From Ornithomonoglobus_A sp034090805 (GTDB lineage Bacteria; Bacillota; Clostridia; UBA1381): a stretch of DNA of 10,136 nt. Shown here piece by piece: positions 5,870 to 10,136 of the stretch (the first letter of the stretch is position 1; the number at the start of each line of letters is the position of its first letter). The notes below the pieces were generated by a model, which saw nothing but the letters and a program-made list of their open reading frames with translations, had not been told where the DNA came from and searched no databases. A program made the position numbers and the translations under genes. The stretch spans positions 1-10,136 of the forward strand of contig JAXDRV010000069.1 in the NCBI GenBank assembly GCA_034090805.1, in the 5' to 3' direction.

Positions 5870-7408
5870 ATGCTTTCAAAAATATATACAGCCGGGCTTG
5901 CGGGGATTGACGGATTTATTGTGGAGGTTCAGACCGATATGTCAAACGGTATGCCGTCAACGGAAATTATAGGACTTCCCGGCATGACGATAAAGGAATC
6001 AAAGGAACGTACAAGAGCCGCAATAAAAAACAGCGGCTTCACACTTCCGCAAAAGAGGATAACAATAAACCTTGCGCCCGCCTCGCTGCATAAGGAGGGA
6101 AGTCACTACGATTTGCCGCTGACTGTGTCAATACTTGACGCATCGGAGCAGATAAAGGTACCCGACCCGGAGCATACATTATTTATAGGAGAGGTTTCTC
6201 TTGACGGAAGAATACTTCCGGCATCGGGAGTGCTGCCTATGGTAATATCTGCATTTACCGAAGGGTTTACAAAGTTTTTCGTGCCGAAGGATAACGCCGA
6301 TGAGGCTGCGGTTGTTGAGGGTGCGGAAATTTACCCCGTGGAGTATTTAAAGGATATAGCATTTCATTTTAACGGAATGGAGAAAATACAGCAGCATAAA
6401 ACGGAATTTGACATATCTTCCCCGGAATATCTGCCGGAGCTGCTCGACCTTTCCGAGGTAAAGGGACAGGAGCAGGCAAAGCGTGCACTTGAGATAGCGG
6501 CAAGCGGCTCACATAATATCTTGTTTAAGGGAGCTGCCGGAACGGGAAAATCAATGCTTGCAAAGCGCCTTGTTACGATTTTGCCGGATATGACGTTTGA
6601 AGAAATGCTTGAGGTAACGAAAATACATTCGATTGCGGGGATTTTGCCGACAAAGTCGCCGCTTATAAGAACAAGACCTTTCAGAAGTCCGCATCATAAC
6701 GTTTCGGCGTCGGCAATAAGCGGCGGCGGAAAAATTCCGAAGCCGGGGGAGATTTCACTTGCGCATAACGGAGTGCTTTTCCTTGATGAGCTGCCCGAAT
6801 TTCACCGTGACGTGCTTGAGGTACTGCGTCAGCCTCTTGAGGACAGATGTGTTACTATTTCACGAGTGCAAAGTACTCTTACATATCCGTGCAATATCAT
6901 GCTTGTTTGTGCCATGAATCCGTGCAAATGCGGAAATTTTGGAAGCAGAACACGAAAATGTACTTGTTCGCCGTATGATATAGAAAAATATAACAGCAGA
7001 ATTTCAGGACCTTTAATGGACAGAATAGATTTGCAGGTTGATGTGCCGAATGTGGAATATGAGGCGCTTAGCTCACTCAAAAAGGGTGAAACAAGCGCAG
7101 AGGTAAGAAAGCGTGTAAATAAAGCAAGGAAAATACAAACGGAGCGGTACAGAGAGATAAAGGGAATAAATGCAAATTCTCAGCTTACGGCGGGAATGCT
7201 GCAAAAATTCTGCGCTCTTGACGCAGCGGCGGACAGCCTGATGAAGCGTGCATTTGAAACGCTGGGTCTGTCGGCGAGAGCACACAGCAAGGTGCTTAAG
7301 GTTGCACGAACGATAGCCGACCTTGCGGGAGAGGAAAATATCCGTGCCGAACATATCGCCGAGGCGATACAATACCGCAGCATGGACAGACCTAATTCAT
7401 ATTATTAA
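5870..7408 (+). CDS. yifB: YifB/ComM-family Mg-chelatase-like AAA+ ATPase
   Basis: This 512-residue cytoplasmic protein matches the YifB/ComM family at its usual length (about 505-515). The N-terminal part (about 20-165) is the Lon-protease-like ChlI fold, with the family-typical stretch around GLPGMTIKESKERTRAAI (35-52). The AAA+ module has Walker A GAAGTGKS (221-228), RSPHHNVS (272-279), Walker B GVLFLDELPE (301-310) and the arginine-bearing GPLMDRIDL (380-388). A CxC...CxC cluster (C352, C354, C364, C366) sits in the insert, as in relatives. The C-terminal helical region (440-508) includes SARAHSKVLKVARTIADL. In naturally competent bacteria ComM is a branch-migration helicase for integrating incoming DNA; the role in Firmicutes is less clear. 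The start is an ATG with GGGGGAA at 5857-5863. It is the first gene of the unit, 16 nt ahead of folC. Confidence 0.95.
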   Translation: MLSKIYTAGLAGIDGFIVEVQTDMSNGMPSTEIIGLPGMTIKESKERTRAAIKNSGFTLPQKRITINLAPASLHKEGSHYDLPLTVSILDASEQIKVPDPEHTLFIGEVSLDGRILPASGVLPMVISAFTEGFTKFFVPKDNADEAAVVEGAEIYPVEYLKDIAFHFNGMEKIQQHKTEFDISSPEYLPELLDLSEVKGQEQAKRALEIAASGSHNILFKGAAGTGKSMLAKRLVTILPDMTFEEMLEVTKIHSIAGILPTKSPLIRTRPFRSPHHNVSASAISGGGKIPKPGEISLAHNGVLFLDELPEFHRDVLEVLRQPLEDRCVTISRVQSTLTYPCNIMLVCAMNPCKCGNFGSRTRKCTCSPYDIEKYNSRISGPLMDRIDLQVDVPNVEYEALSSLKKGETSAEVRKRVNKARKIQTERYREIKGINANSQLTAGMLQKFCALDAAADSLMKRAFETLGLSARAHSKVLKVARTIADLAGEENIRAEHIAEAIQYRSMDRPNSYY

Positions 7409-7424
7409 TTTTAGGAGAACAACA

Positions 7425-8630
7425 TTGGAATTTCTTGAAATGCTGAAACAAAAAGGGATAATGCCGGGACTTGACCGTATGCGTGAACTGACGGAACTTC
7501 TCGGAAATCCTCAGAATAAGGCAAAAAACATAATACATATCGCCGGTACGAACGGCAAAGGTTCTGTAGGGACGCTTTTGGAGGCGGTTCTGCTTGAAAC
7601 GGGGTGCTCTGTGGGGAGATATTCGTCACCGGCGGTGTTCGATTATTTTGAAATATTCAGAAAAAATGGCAAAAATATAACAAAATCGGAATATGACTGT
7701 CTTATGGAGGAGATCAAGGCAGCTGCGGAGAAAATGAGAGATTTGCCGACAGCGTTCGAGGCTGAAACGGCGCTTGCGTTTTTGTATACGTCCGACTGCG
7801 ATTATTGCATAATCGAAACGGGAATGGGCGGAAGAGAGGATGCAACGAATGTGATTGACACAGCAAAAATTGCTGTCATAACGTCCGTTTCGATTGATCA
7901 TACAAAATTTTTAGGAAATACGGTAAGTGAAATAGCCGCCGAAAAATGCGGAATTTTCAATGATAAAACTACCGTTATCTGTGCGGAAAACAGCGCAGAG
8001 GTAAAGGAAATCGTTAAGGAAAAGGCACAGCGGTTGTATTTTGCGGACAAAGCAGAGAATATAAGAACCGAAAATATTCGGACGGTGTTTGACTGCGGAG
8101 ATATGAGTAATATTGAGCTTGGACTTTTGGGATTGTATCAGACGGAGAACGCAGCGGCTGCGGTCAAGGCTCTGCGGATTTTGGAAATCGAAGAAAAGCA
8201 TATCCGCATCGGACTGAAAAATGCGGTATGGCGAGGGCGATTTGATATAATAAGAAGAAACCCGGTAATTATCGCTGACGGTGCGCATAATAAAGACGCT
8301 TTTTTAAGGCTTTTGCAGTCGTTAAGGGAATATTTTCCGAATAAAAAGTATACATTTATTACAGGAGTGCTTGCGGATAAGGATTATACGGCAGCGGCGG
8401 AGATTTTTTCGCCGTATGCAAATCGTGTATATACGGTTACTCCGAATAATCCGAGGGCGCTTTCGGCAGAAAAATATGCTGCTGAATATAAAAAATTCGG
8501 TGCGTATGCCGAGTGTGCCGAATTTAGCGGCATACCTGAAATTATAGAAAAAAATGAAATTACCGTTGCTTTCGGCTCGTTGTCGTTTATGGAGCGGTTT
8601 TATAAAGAGGTGTCGGAGTGGATAGGATAG
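7425..8630 (+). CDS. folC: Folylpolyglutamate synthase / dihydrofolate synthase
   Basis: FolC is a cytoplasmic Mur-ligase-type enzyme that uses ATP to add glutamate to folates and, in bifunctional forms, to dihydropteroate. The frame is open from 7323 inside yifB, but TTG at 7425 is chosen because AGGAG (7413-7417) lies 7 nt upstream and the conserved family sequence begins there. This gives 401 residues, slightly short of the usual 420-430. Motifs counted from the TTG are the P-loop GTNGKGS (41-47), ETGMGGREDATN (131-142), the Mg-binding region SIDHT (156-160), WRGRFD (269-274) and the glutamate-ligase signature DGAHN (285-289). The usual SPHL loop reads SSPAVFDYFE (67-76), a form I also associate with other clostridial FolC proteins. 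It follows yifB by 16 nt and overlaps the HD gene by 13 nt, indicating translational coupling. Confidence 0.93.
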   Translation: MEFLEMLKQKGIMPGLDRMRELTELLGNPQNKAKNIIHIAGTNGKGSVGTLLEAVLLETGCSVGRYSSPAVFDYFEIFRKNGKNITKSEYDCLMEEIKAAAEKMRDLPTAFEAETALAFLYTSDCDYCIIETGMGGREDATNVIDTAKIAVITSVSIDHTKFLGNTVSEIAAEKCGIFNDKTTVICAENSAEVKEIVKEKAQRLYFADKAENIRTENIRTVFDCGDMSNIELGLLGLYQTENAAAAVKALRILEIEEKHIRIGLKNAVWRGRFDIIRRNPVIIADGAHNKDAFLRLLQSLREYFPNKKYTFITGVLADKDYTAAAEIFSPYANRVYTVTPNNPRALSAEKYAAEYKKFGAYAECAEFSGIPEIIEKNEITVAFGSLSFMERFYKEVSEWIG

Positions 8631-9094
8631 ACAAACTTCTTGCGTCGGAGGAGTATAGGAGTGAGCTTGAAAATACGGTGTGCGCCGAAAAGGACAGAAT
8701 ATACTGCCTTCACGGACTCGAGCATTTGACGGACGTTGCGAGAATAGCGTATATTATAAGCCTTGAGGAACGGCTGAATATAAAAAAGGATATTATCTAT
8801 GCGGCTGCGCTGCTTCACGATATAGGGCGAGGGCGTCAGTATAAGGACGGAACTCCGCATCAAAAGGCGGCGATAGAGCTTGCAAAAAAGCTTTTGCCGG
8901 AGTGCGGATATAATAATAATGAAATTTCAAAAATTTCGGATGCGATAGATACCCACCGTCACGGAGAAACAAAAAATCTCCTCGGCAGCGTGCTGCAAAA
9001 AGCGGATAATATGTCAAGGCTGTGCTTCAACTGCAAGGCACGCGACAGCTGCAAATGGGCAGCGGACGAGATGAACATGACAATAAAAATATAG
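8618..9094 (+). CDS. HD-domain phosphohydrolase with C-terminal cysteine motif
   Basis: The 158-residue cytoplasmic protein has the HD-superfamily metal site: His36 (LEHL), His67-Asp68 (LLHDIG), His81, His113/His115 and a late Asp130 (KADN). HD proteins hydrolyse phosphomonoesters or phosphodiesters, often of nucleotides; the substrate here cannot be told. The C-terminus carries CFNCKARDSC (Cys136, Cys139, Cys145), which may bind metal or form disulfides, as in related clostridial HD proteins. The start is GTG at 8618 with AAGAGG at 8605-8610, 7 nt upstream. The gene overlaps the end of folC by 13 nt, so its translation is probably coupled to folC. It is followed 16 nt later by the flavoprotein. 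It is short compared with multi-domain HD enzymes but complete as a stand-alone domain. Confidence 0.85.
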   Translation: MDRIDKLLASEEYRSELENTVCAEKDRIYCLHGLEHLTDVARIAYIISLEERLNIKKDIIYAAALLHDIGRGRQYKDGTPHQKAAIELAKKLLPECGYNNNEISKISDAIDTHRHGETKNLLGSVLQKADNMSRLCFNCKARDSCKWAADEMNMTIKI

Positions 9095-9110
9095 AAAGGG
9101 AATAAAAATA

Positions 9111-9734
9111 ATGAAGGTATTACTTATCAACGGAAGTCCCCACGAAAAGGGATGTACTTATACGGCGCTGTCGGAGGCAGCGGCGGAGCTTGAGAAAAAC
9201 GGAGTTGAAACGGAAATCGTTTGGACAGGTACAAATCCCGTAAGAGGGTGTATAGGCTGCGGCGGCTGTAAAAAAGCCGGTAAATGCGTGTTTAACGATG
9301 ATGTTCTTAATTCGATTTTAGAAAAAGCAAAAACGGCAGACGGATATATTTTCGGCTCTCCCGTTCATTATGCGGCAATGTCAGGGACAATGTCATGCGT
9401 GATGGACAGACTTTTCATGGCGGGAGGAGCGTCGATGCAATACAAGCCCGCTGCCGGGATAAGTTCGGCAAGACGTGCGGGAACAACAGCAACGTATGAC
9501 CAATTCGGAAAATACATAGGCATAAACCGTATGCTGAACGTCCCGTCACAGTATTGGAACATGGTTCACGGATCAAAGGCTGAGGATGTGCAGAAGGATA
9601 AGGAAGGGTTACAGATAATGAGAACCCTCGGAAAGAATATGGCATGGCTTTTGAAGGTGCTTGAATGTGCAAAGGAGAACGGAATAGAACTGCCGGAAAA
9701 TGAAACTCCGATAAAAACAGGCTTTCAGCAATAA
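9111..9734 (+). CDS. Flavodoxin-fold flavoprotein, possible iron-sulfur flavoprotein (NADPH-dependent FMN reductase family)
   Basis: The 207-residue soluble protein has a flavodoxin-like fold. It opens with strand MKVLLING and the FMN phosphate loop GSPHEKGCTYTAL (8-20), and the flavin-contacting GSPVHYAAMSGTM follows at 82-94. Between them is a compact cysteine motif, C47-x2-C50-x2-C53-x5-C59, which fits the CX2CX2CX4-7C pattern of iron-sulfur flavoproteins that hold a 4Fe-4S cluster next to FMN. Such proteins act as electron carriers or as quinone or oxygen-detoxifying reductases in anaerobes; the partner here is unknown. The start ATG has GAAAGGG at 9094-9100. It follows the HD gene by 16 nt and is the last gene before a strong terminator. 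The cysteines may be redox-active rather than ligands, because many proteins annotated simply as flavodoxin-family carry them. Confidence 0.88.
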   Translation: MKVLLINGSPHEKGCTYTALSEAAAELEKNGVETEIVWTGTNPVRGCIGCGGCKKAGKCVFNDDVLNSILEKAKTADGYIFGSPVHYAAMSGTMSCVMDRLFMAGGASMQYKPAAGISSARRAGTTATYDQFGKYIGINRMLNVPSQYWNMVHGSKAEDVQKDKEGLQIMRTLGKNMAWLLKVLECAKENGIELPENETPIKTGFQQ

Positions 9735-9738
9735 TTAT

Positions 9739-9784
9739 TAAACAATACGGCTGTTTTAAATGTAAAAAACAGCCGTATTGTTTA
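9739..9784 (+). terminator. Strong intrinsic terminator of the yifB-folC unit
   Basis: Bases 9739-9757 and 9766-9784 form a perfect 19-bp stem around the GC core CGGCTG/CAGCCG, with an 8-nt loop (9758-9765). The stem ends in A/T pairs and continues into TTTATTG. It starts 5 nt after the flavoprotein stop codon and separates the four-gene unit from the rRNA operon. Confidence 0.85.
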
Positions 9785-9900
9785 TTGTACAATCTGCCGT
9801 TACGATAGTGTAGGTCAACATCACAAGAACCCCATATATAGTGTCACATAAAACAACCTGCACAAAGGTAACAAAAGTGGCAAAAAAATTTGCAAAAAAG
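9785..9900 (+). other. Upstream region of rRNA promoters, with UP-element-like tract
   Basis: No gene is visible. The last part, GGCAAAAAAATTTGCAAAAAAG (about 9878-9899), is an A/T-tract directly upstream of the P1 -35, as expected for an UP element that binds the alpha subunit of RNA polymerase. The rest has no palindromes or motifs I can name. Confidence 0.5.
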
Positions 9901-9902
9901 TG

Positions 9903-9931
9903 TTGACAAAGGGGGAAGTGTGTGGTATACT
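9903..9931 (+). promoter_or_regulatory. rRNA operon promoter P1
   Basis: TTGACA (9903-9908), a 17-nt spacer and TATACT (9926-9931) preceded by TGG (9923-9925) form an extended -10 sigma-A promoter. Transcription should start at about 9937-9938 (A or G). A/T-rich DNA lies directly upstream. Confidence 0.88.
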
Positions 9932-10005
9932 AAACAAGCTGTTTCGGTGAGAGGCAGTGTTGAGAAAGCTTTGAAAAAAGTTTTTAAAAAAAATTAAAAA
10001 AGGTA

Positions 10006-10034
10006 TTGACAAACATAAAAGTTTGTGGTATACT
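10006..10034 (+). promoter_or_regulatory. rRNA operon promoter P2
   Basis: TTGACA (10006-10011), a 17-nt spacer and TATACT (10029-10034) with TGG at 10026-10028 repeat the P1 layout exactly 103 bp downstream. A long A/T tract (9972-10000, mostly A and T with AAAAAAAATTAAAAAA) lies just upstream as a second UP-like element. The expected start is near 10040-10041. Confidence 0.88.
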
Positions 10035-10040
10035 GAATAA

Positions 10041-10122
10041 GCTGTCATTGAGACAGAGATTGTACATTGAAAAACAAATAGTGCGAGATTCTTGTCAAAA
10101 GAACATCTAATAAATAGATATT
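10041..10122 (+). promoter_or_regulatory. 16S rRNA leader with antitermination-like sequence
   Basis: The P2 leader contains a small hairpin, CTGTC (10042-10046) with GACAG (10052-10056). TGTACATTGAAAAAC (10061-10075) then follows, which resembles the sequence commonly found before 16S genes in Firmicutes and linked to Nus-factor antitermination. A second hairpin, AGATTCTT (10086-10093) with AAGAACATCT (10099-10108), has a 2-nt bulge and could take part in pre-rRNA processing. Confidence 0.6.
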
Positions 10123-10136
10123 CTAAAAAAGAGTTT
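10123..10136 (+). rRNA. rrs: 16S rRNA, first nucleotides (partial, runs off window)
   Basis: The window ends in AGAGTTT (10130-10136), which matches the start of the universally conserved 16S sequence AGAGTTTGATC at its usual place about 7 nt from the mature 5' end. Tandem rRNA-type promoters and the leader sequence directly upstream make the assignment strong despite only 14 bases. The exact mature 5' end is estimated by comparison with E. coli 16S. Confidence 0.85.

Noticed and set aside
7323..7424. 34-codon N-terminal extension of FolC
   Set aside because: It lies within yifB, has no ribosome site and is outside the conserved FolC family sequence.
7911..8288. Minus-strand 125-codon frame inside folC
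   Set aside because: It is antisense to conserved folC motifs, with no ribosome site or domain.
9415..9792. Minus-strand 125-codon frame over the flavoprotein gene
   Set aside because: It begins in the terminator hairpin and is antisense to conserved flavodoxin motifs.

Overview
The window looks like chromosomal DNA from a low-to-moderate GC Firmicute of class Clostridia. The evidence is A/T-rich intergenic DNA, AGGAGG-type ribosome binding sites, TTG and GTG starts, textbook sigma-A promoters, and gene types such as a DnaC/DnaI-like ATPase with a cysteine cluster, an anchored HtrA protease and a secreted protein ending in a copper-amine-oxidase-N-like domain. I cannot name the genus from sequence alone. 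No phage, plasmid, CRISPR, tRNA or intact transposon genes are visible.

Layout. Positions 2-115 are the 3' end of an unidentified gene. Positions 116-500 are noncoding and full of stem-loops: a long imperfect inverted repeat, two further hairpins and a GC-rich hairpin. Positions 501-1481 encode a helicase-loader-like AAA+ ATPase, which converges on an HtrA/DegP-type membrane-anchored serine protease (1653-3008, minus strand). A strong bidirectional terminator (1481-1524) and a GC-rich palindrome lie between them. A divergent intergenic region (3009-3285) leads to a large secreted protein of unknown function (3286-5790), whose start is fixed by a well-formed promoter at 3229-3257.

Positions 5806-9784 form what looks like one four-gene transcription unit: a YifB/ComM-type Mg-chelatase-like AAA+ ATPase, folylpolyglutamate synthase (folC, TTG start), an HD-domain phosphohydrolase (GTG start, overlapping folC) and a flavoprotein with a compact four-cysteine motif. 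It begins at a TTGTAT-N17-TATAAT extended -10 promoter that overlaps a 32-bp palindrome, and it ends at a perfect 19-bp hairpin terminator. Gene spacing is 16, -13 and 16 nt.

The last 350 bases are the promoter and leader region of a ribosomal RNA operon: two near-identical tandem TTGACA-N17-TATACT promoters with A/T-rich upstream tracts, an anti-termination-like leader sequence, and the first nucleotides of 16S rRNA (ending in AGAGTTT) at the window edge.

The genes are mostly housekeeping: replication, envelope protein quality control, folate metabolism and ribosome synthesis. The least explained elements are the 834-residue secreted protein, the stem-loop-rich region upstream of dnaC, the palindrome over the yifB promoter, and the HD protein and flavoprotein in the folC unit. 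I found no convincing undescribed multi-gene system.
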